This document shows positions 53,342-62,778 of a stretch of 64,000 bases of DNA, piece after piece. Within the stretch, counting starts at the first letter, position 1. Every line of letters starts with the position of its first letter. The position numbers and the translations under genes were made by a program. The stretch spans positions 280,048 through 344,047 of the forward strand of contig NZ_JAALCR010000005.1 in the NCBI RefSeq assembly GCF_011065895.1, written 5' to 3'. The notes under the pieces were generated by a model. That model was not told where the DNA came from. It was given only the letters and a program-made list of their open reading frames with translations, and ran no database searches. This stretch comes from Paludisphaera rhizosphaerae (GTDB lineage: Bacteria > Planctomycetota > Planctomycetia > Isosphaerales > Isosphaeraceae).

Positions 53342-54832
53342 TTATCCCCGCCGCGCCACGTCTCGGAGCGGCGGGAGGTCGTCGAGTCCCTCGCGCGGGA
53401 GGGCTTCGACGAAGCGGCGGAGGGCCAGTTCGAGGTGTTCGGCGGCCTCGCCGTGCTGTTCGATGACGTTGTTCTGGTCCCAGCGGTCCTCGGGCTTGCG
53501 GTATAGCTCGGGGTGGCGGGGTTCCTCGGGGTCGTCGACGAGGGGGAGGATCATGTGCCAGACGTGGGTGCGGATGGCGTACTCCTCCACGTCCATGCCC
53601 ATGCAGGCGTAGTCGCGGATCTTGGTCTGCTCGCCCCGGATCAGGGGGAGCAGATCGCTGCCGTGAATGAGCGGAGCCTCATCCGGGGGGCGAACGCCGA
53701 AGAATCCCAGGAGCGTCGGCAGCAGGTCGACGGTCTGGACGATCGCCTGGTGCCGCATCCCACCGTGCTTCGCCCCGGGCATGCGGATGATGAGCGGCGT
53801 GTGGACCAGCTCCTCGTACAGCCAGGGGCGGAACCGACGGACGAAGCCGTGCTCGCCCAGGGGCTCCCCCTGGTCGGCCGTGAAGATCAGCAGCGTGTCC
53901 TTGTCGCGGCCCAGGCGTTCGAGGGCCTTGAACAGCTCGCCCACCCAGCGGTCGACGAGCGTGACGGCCCCGGCGTACGTCCGGCGAAGGCGGTAAAGCT
54001 CGGCCTCGCTGAGGACGTCACCCACGGCGCCGGCGGGGACGTCGATCAGGACGGAGACGTCCTCGACGTCGATGATCGGCTCGTCGTCATCCTCTTCAAC
54101 GAGGTCGCCTTCCTCGTCGGACTCGAACTCGTCGGGCTCGATGGTGGCGTACTGGTCGCGATACTCTTCGGGAAGGTCCCAGGGGCCGTGGGGGCTGAAG
54201 AGGTCGAGCCAGAGCATGAACGGCTCGGGGTCGTCCTTGCGCCGTTCGAGCCAGCCGACCGCCGCCTTGACCGTCCGGGCGACGCCCGTGTTCTCCTCGC
54301 GGTCGGCCTTCAGGGCCTTGCGATTGCGGAGGAGCTGCTCCCAGCGAGTCCGCCAGCGCTCGGCGACCTCAGGGTCCTCGTCCTCGTCGGGAGGGAGCCG
54401 CAGGCCGGGCTCGTCTTCCAGGCGGACGCCCCGGGCGCGGGGGTCGTCGACGGGGATGTAGGGGTCGTAGCCCTGGCCCCGGATCCAGATCACGTCGTCG
54501 AAGCTTCGCCCGTACCCCATTCCCTTCTCGCGGAGGAACGGCGAGTCCGAGATGAGTGCCGTGCGGACGCCGTGGGGGCTGAGCAGGTCCGGGAGGATCG
54601 TCTCGTCCGGCCGGAGCGGGGTCCAGCCGAGGTCCGGGTCGGTGAAGCCGTACCGTCCCGTCCACCAGCTCCGGCGCGTCGGGAGCGTGGTCAGGTTCTC
54701 GGGGAAGTGATGGTCGAAGACGACCCCTTCCGTCGCCAGACGGTCGAGGTTGGGGGTCTCGATCCAGGCGTTCCCGTAAGCCCCGAGGAATCCCAGATGC
54801 ACGCTGTTGCAGGCGACGACGATGGCGTTCAT
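53342..54832 (-). CDS. Sulfatase-fold protein with altered active site
   Basis: 496 residues with no signal peptide. The alkaline phosphatase-like fold is clear (WIETPNLDRLATEGVVFDHH, then PFMLWLDLFSPHGPWDLPEE and PLIIRMPGAKHGGMRHQAIV). But the catalytic set is changed: the DD metal pair at the start is NS (N9-S10), the formylglycine site C/S-x-P-x-R is T49-L-P-T-R53, and the late DHG is DQG (TADQGEPLGEHG). Thr cannot become formylglycine, so a normal sulfatase reaction is unlikely. It may be a phospho- or other hydrolase, or a binding protein. An acidic insert (about 235-260) is also unusual. Confidence 0.8.
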   Translation of the reverse strand: MNAIVVACNSVHLGFLGAYGNAWIETPNLDRLATEGVVFDHHFPENLTTLPTRRSWWTGRYGFTDPDLGWTPLRPDETILPDLLSPHGVRTALISDSPFLREKGMGYGRSFDDVIWIRGQGYDPYIPVDDPRARGVRLEDEPGLRLPPDEDEDPEVAERWRTRWEQLLRNRKALKADREENTGVARTVKAAVGWLERRKDDPEPFMLWLDLFSPHGPWDLPEEYRDQYATIEPDEFESDEEGDLVEEDDDEPIIDVEDVSVLIDVPAGAVGDVLSEAELYRLRRTYAGAVTLVDRWVGELFKALERLGRDKDTLLIFTADQGEPLGEHGFVRRFRPWLYEELVHTPLIIRMPGAKHGGMRHQAIVQTVDLLPTLLGFFGVRPPDEAPLIHGSDLLPLIRGEQTKIRDYACMGMDVEEYAIRTHVWHMILPLVDDPEEPRHPELYRKPEDRWDQNNVIEQHGEAAEHLELALRRFVEALPREGLDDLPPLRDVARRG

Positions 54833-54927
54833 GGGGCCTATTGTAATGACGCCCCCCCGCCCCGCCTACTGGCCGGGCTCAGGAGCGCCATCGATCGGCG
54901 GCCCTTCCGCCTGGCCGCAAGCGGCCG

Positions 54928-55635
54928 TTATTCGTCGAACTTCAGGTCGGATAGATCAAGCCGTAGGCCGGTGGGTTCATCCAGACCGTTTGCACTACGC
55001 CAGCCCCGAGCCAGGAACGCCTTGAGGCCGTCCGAGAAGGAGGGCAGCCGTTCCTCGACATCCTCGGGCACGAGCAAGCCGTAGCCGAACGATCGCGGCA
55101 GGCGGGCCTGGGTCAGCGAGCGAATGCGGAATCGTCGCAGGTTTGAGATCCAGGACGTCGGCGGCGCAGGGGGTGCCAAATGGAGGACGATGTAGCCCCC
55201 ATTCCCGTCATACCCAACCTGAAGGAGGTCGAATAGGTTCAGGCCGCCGAATGAGACAGCTTCCTCGGTGAATCGATCGGGGCGAGGGTTCTCCGTTCCA
55301 CGCGATGCATAAAGGCGGTGATGCTCCTCAGGCGTCGCCCACTCCGAACTGCCAAGCAAGCTGTAGAAGGGACCCGGGCAGGCCAGAACGATTTCTTCAG
55401 GCGTGTAGATGCCGCCCCCGCGACTGAAATTCCCCGACCCGACACGCAGAAGGAACGCACGAAAATCGGCGGGCAGCCTCCGATTGACCATCCGCTCGCA
55501 CTCGTCGATTTCGTCGGTCGTGTGGGGATGAAAATCGTCCCAGTAATGCGGGTCGAACGGGTCGGTAAAAGCCCTCATCTCACGGACCCAATCGCCACAG
55601 CCCACGGTGAAATTCGGCGTTCGGAGTTCAGGCAT
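54928..55635 (-). CDS. SUKH (SMI1/KNR4)-like protein
   Basis: 235 residues. ATG 55635 has GGGGGAGG 6 nt upstream. Sequence around RRLPADFRAFLLRVGSGNF (about 54-72) and DRFTEEAVSFGGLNLFDLLQ is typical of SUKH-superfamily proteins, which often serve as immunity proteins against secreted toxins or have unknown cytoplasmic roles. No toxin gene is adjacent, so an immunity role is only a possibility. It is divergent from the esterase gene that starts the next run. Confidence 0.6.
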   Translation of the reverse strand: MPELRTPNFTVGCGDWVREMRAFTDPFDPHYWDDFHPHTTDEIDECERMVNRRLPADFRAFLLRVGSGNFSRGGGIYTPEEIVLACPGPFYSLLGSSEWATPEEHHRLYASRGTENPRPDRFTEEAVSFGGLNLFDLLQVGYDGNGGYIVLHLAPPAPPTSWISNLRRFRIRSLTQARLPRSFGYGLLVPEDVEERLPSFSDGLKAFLARGWRSANGLDEPTGLRLDLSDLKFDE

Positions 55636-55828
55636 ACGTCCTCCCCCTGTAAGGCCGGGCCTCCTCATACAATTCACTCAGGCCGAACTTCCCGGCGTCG
55701 GTCCACTGGCAGCGGCCTGACTTGATGAAGGGTTTCGACAGGTCTCCACGCGGAACTCCCTGAAAGCGACAACCGAGCGGAGCAAGCGGTGGCGAGAAAC
55801 TCCAACTCCAATTCGAGAGGATCGTGCC

Positions 55829-56800
55829 ATGAAAGCCGTTGATCCCAGCGTTGATGAAGCGATCGAACATCATATCCGAGCCTTCCTGAAGAAGCTGAAC
55901 TCCGGCGGCGGGAAGCCCCTGGAAGAGCTTTCGCCGAAGGACGCTCGCCAGGTCCTCGTCGACCTCCAGGCGTCCGCGAACGTCGAGCTGCCGCCGGCGC
56001 GGGTGAAGACCGTGACGATCGAGCACGACGGACAGAGTCTCGAATTGACGGTCGTCCATCCGGCGGGCGCCGAGAAGACGGTCCCGGCCTTCATGTTCTT
56101 CCACGGCGGCGGCTGGGTTCTCGGCGACTACCCGACGCACGAGCGGCTCGTCCGCGACCTGGTGGCGTACTCCGGGGCGGCGGCCGTCTTCGTGAACTAC
56201 ACGCCCTCGCCCGAAGCCCAGTATCCGGTCGCGATCAACCAGGCCTACGCGGCGACGAAGTGGGTGTCGGAGCACGGCCATGAGATCGACGTCGACGGCC
56301 GGCGGCTGGCGGTAGTCGGCAACAGCGTCGGCGGCAACATGGCGGCCGTGGTCTCGCTGATGGCGAAGGACCGCGGCGGACCGCAGATCCGCTTCCAGGG
56401 CCTGCTCTGGCCGGTCACGGACGCCTACTTCGAGACCGAGTCGTATCACGACTACGCCGAAGGCCGGTTCCTCACCCGCAACATGATGAAGTGGTTCTGG
56501 GACAACTACACCACTAGCCCCGCCGAACGGGGCGAGATCTACGCCTCGCCGTTGCGAGCCTCCACCGAACAGCTCCGCGGCCTGCCGCCGGCCCTCGTCC
56601 TGACCGCCGGCAACGACGTGCTCCGCGACGAGGGCGAGGAATACGCCAGGAAGCTCGACGTCGCCGGCGTCGACGTGATCGCCGTGCGATACAGCGGCCT
56701 GATCCACGACTGGGGATTGCTCAACCCGATCAGCCAGGTCCCCGCGACGCGAGCCTCCCTCATCCAGGTCGCCGAGGAACTCAAGCGACGACTCCGCTAA
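55829..56800 (+). CDS. HSL-family alpha/beta-hydrolase (esterase/lipase)
   Basis: 323 residues without a signal peptide. HGGGW (about 91-95) is the oxyanion motif, GNSVGGN (about 172-178) carries the nucleophile Ser, NDVLRDEG holds the acid, and LIHDWG the His. This matches the hormone-sensitive lipase group acting on short-chain esters. It heads a run of four same-strand genes (decarboxylase, Dps, aldo/keto reductase) with gaps of 77, 62 and 115 bp. Co-expression is inferred. Confidence 0.8.
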   Translation: MKAVDPSVDEAIEHHIRAFLKKLNSGGGKPLEELSPKDARQVLVDLQASANVELPPARVKTVTIEHDGQSLELTVVHPAGAEKTVPAFMFFHGGGWVLGDYPTHERLVRDLVAYSGAAAVFVNYTPSPEAQYPVAINQAYAATKWVSEHGHEIDVDGRRLAVVGNSVGGNMAAVVSLMAKDRGGPQIRFQGLLWPVTDAYFETESYHDYAEGRFLTRNMMKWFWDNYTTSPAERGEIYASPLRASTEQLRGLPPALVLTAGNDVLRDEGEEYARKLDVAGVDVIAVRYSGLIHDWGLLNPISQVPATRASLIQVAEELKRRLR

Positions 56801-56877
56801 GGAGATTATACAACTTCACATGCTAACGTTTTGGCCCATCCCACCCCCACGCCGCCCATTCGCGAAAGAGAATCATC

Positions 56878-58560
56878 ATGTCCGCGACATCGATCTTGGG
56901 CCAGACTGAGCCCGCGACCCTGACGACGACCCAGTACGTGCTGTCTCGCCTGCGACGGCTCGGCGTGAGAGACGTCTTCGGCGTGCCCGGAGACTTCGCC
57001 TTTCCAATCACCGACGCGATCTGCGCGGATGAGAATCTCCGCTTCATCGGCACCTGCAACGAACTGAACGCGGCCTACGCGGCCGACGGCTACGCCCGCA
57101 TCCGGGGCGTGGCGGCGATCAGCACGACGTTCGGGCCGGGCGAGCTTGGAGCGCTGCCGGGAATCGCCGGCACCTACGCGGAACACGTGCCGATCTTCCA
57201 CATCGTCGGCCAGCCCAACCGGGCGACGAAACGCTCCCGCGCCATCGTCCATCACACCCTGGGCGACGGGGAGTTCGACCACTTCCACCAGATGGCGTCG
57301 CCGGCCGTCTGCGCCCACGCCGTGATCACCCCGGAGAACTGCATCGCCGAAACCGAGCGGCTGATCGCGGCCCTCCTCTACCACCGACGGCCCGTCTACA
57401 TGGCCCTCCCGACCGACGTCGCGAATATCCCCGTGATCGGAGCGGCCGGACCGACCGAGGAGCCGTCCAGCGATCCGACCTCGCTGGAGCGAGCCGTGGA
57501 GGCGATCGTCGAGGCGGTGAGCCGGGCGAACTCCGCCTGCATCCTGCCGGGCGTCCTGGTCGCGCGGCTGGGGCTCCGCGGGGCGCTGACGGCGGTCGTC
57601 AACGCCTCGGGCCTGCCGTTCGCGACCATGATGATGGACAAGGCCGTGCTCGACGAATCGAACCCGAACTACGTCGGGATGTACGACGGTGGCTGGTCGA
57701 ACCCGGAAGTGCGCGACCTGGTCGAAGGCGCCGACCGCGTCCTGGGCGTCGGCGCGATGGCGAGCGACTTCAACACGGCGGCCTTCACGGCGAAGCTGGA
57801 TCCGTCGCGGACGATCAACGTGATGCACCATCGAACGCGCGTCGGCCGCGACTGGTATGAGGACGTGGAGATGGGGGACGTCCTCGCCGCGCTCGTCGAT
57901 CGGCTGCCGAGGCGCACCCCGCTCGCGAGGCCGAAGCCGACCAACCTGGGCGAGCCTCAAGGCCAGGGCGAAGACCGGATCACGGCGGAGGCTCTCTACC
58001 CGCGCTGGGAGCGCTTCCTGCGGCCGGACGACGTCGTGGTGTCCGAATCGGGGACGAACGTCCTGGGGCTGGCGGCGGCCCGGTTGCCGGAGGGGGCGAC
58101 GTTCCACAATCAGACCCTGTGGGGAGCCATCGGCTGGGCGACGCCGGCCGCACTCGGGACCTCGCTGGCGGCGCCGGATCGTCGGACGGTCCTCATCACC
58201 GGCGAGGGCTCGCACCAGATGACGGCGCAGGAGGTCGGCCAGTTCCATCGGTTCGGCGCGAAGCCGATCATCTTCGTGCTCAACAACAGCGGCTACCTCA
58301 TCGAGCGTCTTCTCTGCGAGGAACCGGACGTCTATTACAACGACCTCGCGCCGTGGAACTACCACCTGTTGCCCCAGGCGCTCGGCTGTGAAGGCTGGTA
58401 CACCGCCCGCGCGACCACCTGCGGCGAACTCGATGCGGCCCTGGCTCGGGCCCAGGCGCATGACACGGCCGCCTACATTGAAGTCGTGACAGACAAGTAC
58501 GTGGCGCCGCCGCTGGCGATGCAGATGCATGCGGCGACCCAGAGCCTCTACAAACGGTAA
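56878..58560 (+). CDS. ThDP-dependent decarboxylase (pyruvate/indolepyruvate decarboxylase-like)
   Basis: 560 residues. The catalytic Glu is in NELNAAYAADGYARIRG (about 60-76), the paired His in VHHTLGDGEFDHFHQM (about 123-138) matches pyruvate and indolepyruvate decarboxylases rather than acetolactate synthases, and the ThDP-Mg motif is ITGEGSHQMTAQEVGQF, followed by NNSGYLIERL with the Glu typical of decarboxylases. Products would be an aldehyde and CO2. The next two genes encode a Dps and an aldo/keto reductase that could reduce the aldehyde. The acceptor 2-oxo acid is unknown. Confidence 0.85.
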   Translation: MSATSILGQTEPATLTTTQYVLSRLRRLGVRDVFGVPGDFAFPITDAICADENLRFIGTCNELNAAYAADGYARIRGVAAISTTFGPGELGALPGIAGTYAEHVPIFHIVGQPNRATKRSRAIVHHTLGDGEFDHFHQMASPAVCAHAVITPENCIAETERLIAALLYHRRPVYMALPTDVANIPVIGAAGPTEEPSSDPTSLERAVEAIVEAVSRANSACILPGVLVARLGLRGALTAVVNASGLPFATMMMDKAVLDESNPNYVGMYDGGWSNPEVRDLVEGADRVLGVGAMASDFNTAAFTAKLDPSRTINVMHHRTRVGRDWYEDVEMGDVLAALVDRLPRRTPLARPKPTNLGEPQGQGEDRITAEALYPRWERFLRPDDVVVSESGTNVLGLAAARLPEGATFHNQTLWGAIGWATPAALGTSLAAPDRRTVLITGEGSHQMTAQEVGQFHRFGAKPIIFVLNNSGYLIERLLCEEPDVYYNDLAPWNYHLLPQALGCEGWYTARATTCGELDAALARAQAHDTAAYIEVVTDKYVAPPLAMQMHAATQSLYKR

Positions 58561-58622
58561 TCCGCGAGGGCGTACCGTCCTCGCTTCGACCCAAACCTTG
58601 TTTCCGACGAAAGGACCCAGTC

Positions 58623-59135
58623 ATGCCAGCCTCCCAGACCGTCCGCGTGAATCCCGCCCTCGCCACGCCGACCGACCTCGCGCCGGAAGGCGTCGCCGCG
58701 ATCGGCGACGAGCTTCGCGGCCTGCTCGCCGACGTCTTCGCGCTCTACGTGAAGACCAAGAACTTCCACTGGCACATGAGCGGCCCGCACTTCCGCGACT
58801 ACCACCTTCTGCTGGACGAGCACTCGGACCAGATCTTCGCCATGACCGACGACCTGGCCGAACGCGCCCGCAAGATCGGCGCGACGACGCTGCACTCGAT
58901 CGGCGACATCGCGCGGCATCAGCGGCTGCGGGACAACAACGAAGAGTTCGTCGAGCCCCGCGACATGCTGGCCGAACTGTCCACCGACAACCAGCAGCTC
59001 ACGCGTTCCCTCCGCGCCGCCCACGCCGTCTGCGACGAGCACAACGACGTGGCCACGGCCAGCCTCATCGAGAACTGGATCGACGAGACCGAGCGAAGGA
59101 CCTGGTTCCTCTCGGAGATCGTCGGCCGGCGTTGA
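58623..59135 (+). CDS. dps: Dps-family DNA-binding ferritin-like protein
   Basis: 170 residues. KTKNFHWHMSGPHFRDYHLL (about 47-66) and DEHSDQIFAMTDDLAERARK (about 69-88) hold the inter-subunit ferroxidase His, Asp and Glu residues. Dps dodecamers oxidise and store iron and protect DNA under peroxide or starvation stress. The short N-terminus is rich in Val/Pro and not strongly basic, so DNA binding is not certain. Its place between a decarboxylase and an aldo/keto reductase suggests a stress-response operon. Confidence 0.88.
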   Translation: MPASQTVRVNPALATPTDLAPEGVAAIGDELRGLLADVFALYVKTKNFHWHMSGPHFRDYHLLLDEHSDQIFAMTDDLAERARKIGATTLHSIGDIARHQRLRDNNEEFVEPRDMLAELSTDNQQLTRSLRAAHAVCDEHNDVATASLIENWIDETERRTWFLSEIVGRR

Positions 59136-59250
59136 AGCATCGAGCCAGACGCCCCCTGCCCCGAGTTTGGCCGCGCGTTAGGATGTCGAGTCATAGGCCG
59201 GCATGCAGGTCGGGACCAAACTCCTGGGTCGTTACGCGAGGAGGCTGGAC

Positions 59251-60300
59251 GTGGCCGAAGGAACGAAGCTGCGACCGTTCTCGGTCGCGTCCGACGGGGT
59301 CGATCCGAGCCGTGTCCCGCACCGGACCCTCTCCAGCGGGGCGACGATCCCGGTCATCGGGCTGGGGACCTTCGGTTCCGACCGGTTCTCGGGCGAGCAG
59401 GTCGCCGCCGCCGTGCTGGAGGCGGCGGAGGTCGGCTATCGCCACTTCGACTGCGCCTCGGTGTACGGCAATGAGCACCTCATCGGCGGGGCCTTCCGCG
59501 CGATCCTCGACGGCGGGGTCGCCCGTAGGGACCTGTGGATCACTTCAAAACTGTGGAACGACAAGCACGGCGAGGACGACGTCGAGCCTTCGTGTCGCCA
59601 GTCGCTGCAGGATCTGGGGCTCGACGATCTGGACCTCTACCTCGTCCACTGGCCGTTCCCCAATTACCATCCCCCCGGCTGCGACGTCACCGCCCGCAGC
59701 AACGACGCCAAACCATACATCCACGAAGCCTTCATGAAGACCTGGCGGCGCATGGAGGCCCTCGTCGACGCCGGTCTGGTCCGGCACATCGGCACGTCGA
59801 ACATGACGATCCCGAAGCTGGAACTCCTGCTCCGCGACGCCCGAATCAAGCCGGCCTGCAACGAGATGGAACTGCACCCGCACTTCCAGCAACCGGAGCT
59901 TTTCCAGTTCGTCGTCGACGCCGGGATCGTCCCGATCGGCTACTCCCCGATCGGCTCGCCCAACCGCCCGGAGCGCGACCGGACCGAGGACGACACGGTC
60001 GACGTCGAGGATCGGGTGATCGTCCGGATCGCCGAACGGCTGGGAGTCCATCCCGGAACCGTCTGCCTACTCTGGGCCGTCCGACGCGGGCAAATCCCCA
60101 TCCCGTTCTCGGTCAAACGCCCCCAGTTTCTGTCCGCCCTCAAGGTCGTCTGCGAGGACTCGCTGACCGATCAGGACATGCGAGACATTGCAGGAATCGA
60201 CCGCGGCTGCCGGCTCATCAAGGGCCAGGTCTTCCTCTGGAAAGAGGGCCAGAGTTGGGAGGATCTCTGGGACCCGAACGGAGTGATCACGCCGCCGTGA
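59251..60300 (+). CDS. Aldo/keto reductase
   Basis: 349 residues. GTG 59251 is chosen because GAGGAGG lies 6 nt upstream; an ATG at 59203 has none. The catalytic tetrad is visible as Asp and Tyr in FDCASVYGNEHLIGG, Lys in WITSKLWND and His in LYLVHWPFPN. The NADPH-binding end is IPIPFSVKRPQFL. AKRs reduce aldehydes to alcohols with NADPH. It follows dps on the same strand and could act on the aldehyde made by the decarboxylase two genes upstream. Confidence 0.85.
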   Translation: MAEGTKLRPFSVASDGVDPSRVPHRTLSSGATIPVIGLGTFGSDRFSGEQVAAAVLEAAEVGYRHFDCASVYGNEHLIGGAFRAILDGGVARRDLWITSKLWNDKHGEDDVEPSCRQSLQDLGLDDLDLYLVHWPFPNYHPPGCDVTARSNDAKPYIHEAFMKTWRRMEALVDAGLVRHIGTSNMTIPKLELLLRDARIKPACNEMELHPHFQQPELFQFVVDAGIVPIGYSPIGSPNRPERDRTEDDTVDVEDRVIVRIAERLGVHPGTVCLLWAVRRGQIPIPFSVKRPQFLSALKVVCEDSLTDQDMRDIAGIDRGCRLIKGQVFLWKEGQSWEDLWDPNGVITPP

Positions 60301-60342
60301 GGATGACTGCGCCGAACTCGGATCGATCCGGGTGGGCCCTCT

Positions 60343-61767
60343 CTATTGCGTACCCGAGCGCCGCAGGATCGTCAACGACGGCCCCCGGTGGACGACGACG
60401 AAGCCCTGGTTCACGAACCGGTCGACCCCGCCGTACTCGGGGGTCTTCCAGAAGACCCAGCGGAACTCCGGGCGCAGGTTCGGATATCCCTTCGGCTCGT
60501 TGACGTTCATCACGTGGCTATACAGGCTCTTGCGCGAGGAGAGCGGGGCCGTGAACTCATAAGAGGCGAGCACGGCGTCGTCCGGGGCGACCTGACTGAC
60601 CCAGGCCCAGTAAGGCTTGACGTCGGCCGCCGCGACGGGCGGCGGGATCGCCGACATCCGCGAGACGGTCGACCACGTCCCGGCCGCCGAGAACACCGCC
60701 GACGCCAGCCAGAGGACGACCATCGCCGCCGCCCCCCCGCGCACGCCACGCAGCCAGGCCGCCATTCGCGAGAAGCCGACCACCCCGGCCGCGATCGTCG
60801 TCGCCACGGCGGGCGTCGCGTAGCGGACGTGGTGCCACGAAGTCCCGGTGAGGAACCGCATCGCCCACTGGCCGGCCGCCAGGTTCCAAACCCAGAACCC
60901 GGCCAGCAACGCCGCGCCGGGGACCGCCAGCATCAAGATCGACCACGCGCCGAAGCCGTCGCGGAGGAACTCGCTGAGCGTTTCCCAGGTCTGCGCCAGG
61001 GTTGGCTTCGGTCCCATGAACTGATTGAAATACGCCTGTGGAGCATAGCGGCCGACGAAGAAGTAGAGGTAGCCGAAGAACGCCAGGACCAGCCATCCCA
61101 GTCCGACGTCGAACAGCACCAGCCGCCAGAGCGCCTTGCGGCCGACGTCCTCGTCCTCGCGAGGCGGCAGGAATGCCAACCAGGCGACGACGATCGCGAA
61201 TTCCTGCCGGCAGGCCAGCATCCCCGCCACGCCGGCCGCCGTCAGTCCGACGCGTCTCGCACGCACCCCCTGGAACGCCCAGAGCACGAAGGGCGTGGCC
61301 ATTGTCAGTTCTCGAAAGTCGTTCCAGACGATCGGCCAGGCCAGCGGCGTCAACGGCACGAGCGTCGCCGCCCCCAACGCGACGCGGCTCGAACCGGACT
61401 CCGACCGCGACAGCGTGTAAGCCGCCGGGATGACCCACCAGAAGACGACGTTGCAGATGACCAGCAGCGTCCGAGGGCTGGGGAACGCCATGTAGATCGG
61501 GGCGATCATGTACCGCGCCGGCGACAGGTAGTTCGACTTCCAGACCTGCGGCCCCTCGGTGGCGTATGACGAGATCGGCCGGACCGAGATCAAGCCGTCT
61601 CCCTGGGTCAGCGCCCAGTACCACTGGTTGTAGTACGCCAGATCCCACGACCAGCCGGTGCGCAGGTCGTCGTAGCGTTGCAGGGCCTGCGTGGTCGTGA
61701 GCGCCGTCAGCGCGGCCGTCAGCGCCGCCACGATCAACCAGGAGCCCGTCCGTTCGTCGATCCGCAT
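60343..61767 (-). CDS. DUF2079 integral membrane protein
   Basis: 474 residues from ATG 61767 (a GTG directly before it is possible). About ten helices are predicted, with WSWDLAYYNQWYWALTQGDG and APIYMAFPSPRTLLVICNVV near the start and GRYAPQAYFNQFMGP midway, the pattern of DUF2079 membrane proteins that resemble GT39-type glycosyltransferases. The C-terminal part (about 375-474) is soluble. The function is unknown; sugar transfer from a lipid carrier is a guess. It is convergent with the aldo/keto reductase gene and divergent from the cyclase gene. Confidence 0.75.
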   Translation of the reverse strand: MRIDERTGSWLIVAALTAALTALTTTQALQRYDDLRTGWSWDLAYYNQWYWALTQGDGLISVRPISSYATEGPQVWKSNYLSPARYMIAPIYMAFPSPRTLLVICNVVFWWVIPAAYTLSRSESGSSRVALGAATLVPLTPLAWPIVWNDFRELTMATPFVLWAFQGVRARRVGLTAAGVAGMLACRQEFAIVVAWLAFLPPREDEDVGRKALWRLVLFDVGLGWLVLAFFGYLYFFVGRYAPQAYFNQFMGPKPTLAQTWETLSEFLRDGFGAWSILMLAVPGAALLAGFWVWNLAAGQWAMRFLTGTSWHHVRYATPAVATTIAAGVVGFSRMAAWLRGVRGGAAAMVVLWLASAVFSAAGTWSTVSRMSAIPPPVAAADVKPYWAWVSQVAPDDAVLASYEFTAPLSSRKSLYSHVMNVNEPKGYPNLRPEFRWVFWKTPEYGGVDRFVNQGFVVVHRGPSLTILRRSGTQ

Positions 61768-61885
61768 CACGTCGCCTCAACGCCTCCGACTCGCCCCGCC
61801 TCAGTGTCGATATTATAAGGCCAGTCCGGTAGGTATGATGCGCGTCGGCGGCCGAGCGACGGCGAAATCGATGGGGGGGCGTTCC

Positions 61886-62740
61886 ATGCAAGGACGACGA
61901 GTTCGTGCGACAGTCCTGGCGGCACTGGGCCTGGCTCTGGCGGCCGTCGCAACGGCATCGGTTCGAGGACGCTCGGAGAAGGTGGAACAGCCGCCGTTCT
62001 GGGAGTTGCTGGCGACGCTCCGCGGCGGGCGGTTCATCGACCTGACGCACACGTTCGCGCCGGGGATTCCGCACTGGGGGGGCGTACCGGACTCCACGGT
62101 GGAGACGCTGTACGACTTCGAACCGGGCGGCGGAACCATGGGCAAGGGCCTGCTCATCCACCGCTACAGCCTGGCCGGCCAGTGGGGGACGCACGTCGAT
62201 CCGCCCGCGCATTTCATCAAAGGGCTCCGAACCGTGGATCAGATCGACGTCCGCGAGATGCTCCTGCCACTGGTCGTGCTGGACGTCCACGAGGCCGTCG
62301 CCGCCAACGCCGACTACACGACGACCCTTGACGACGTCCGCGCCTGGGAGCGCCGGCACGGCCCTATTCCCGAGGGGGCGTTCATCGCCCTCCGGACCGA
62401 CTGGAGCAAGCGCTGGCCCGACCCGGCGGCGATGCGGAATGTCGACGCTCAGGGCGTCTCCCATACCCCGGGGTGGAGCCGTGAGGTGTTGCGATACCTG
62501 CTGGAAGACCGCAAGGCGACGGCCGTCGGTCATGAGACGCTCGACACCGACCCGGGCTCGGCGACCAGTCGCGGCGATTACGGTCTGGAAGCATACGTCC
62601 TGGGTCGCGACCGCTACCAGATCGAAGCCCTCGCGAGTCTCGACGCCGTCCCCGAAGCCGGCGCGATCGTCGTCGCCACGTTCCCCAGGCCCCGCGGGGG
62701 CTCGGGCTTCCCGGCGCGGGTCTTCGCCGTGGCGCCGTGA
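61886..62740 (+). CDS. Exported cyclase-family (kynurenine formamidase-like) hydrolase
   Basis: About 284 residues from ATG 61886 with a G-rich site upstream; ATG 61835 or 61871 are alternatives. A signal peptide (MQGRRVRATVLAALGLALAA) leads to FIDLTHTFAPGIPHWGG and the metal-binding block GQWGTHVDPPAHF (about 99-111), where the usual first His is Gln. RTDWSKRWPDP and GHETLDTDPG are also family features. The family hydrolyses N-formylkynurenine, isatin or related cyclic amides with a metal ion. The substrate is unknown. Confidence 0.8.
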   Translation: MQGRRVRATVLAALGLALAAVATASVRGRSEKVEQPPFWELLATLRGGRFIDLTHTFAPGIPHWGGVPDSTVETLYDFEPGGGTMGKGLLIHRYSLAGQWGTHVDPPAHFIKGLRTVDQIDVREMLLPLVVLDVHEAVAANADYTTTLDDVRAWERRHGPIPEGAFIALRTDWSKRWPDPAAMRNVDAQGVSHTPGWSREVLRYLLEDRKATAVGHETLDTDPGSATSRGDYGLEAYVLGRDRYQIEALASLDAVPEAGAIVVATFPRPRGGSGFPARVFAVAP

Positions 62741-62778
62741 CGGAGGCGGGCGGAAACATCCCGCCCCCGTCGCGATGA

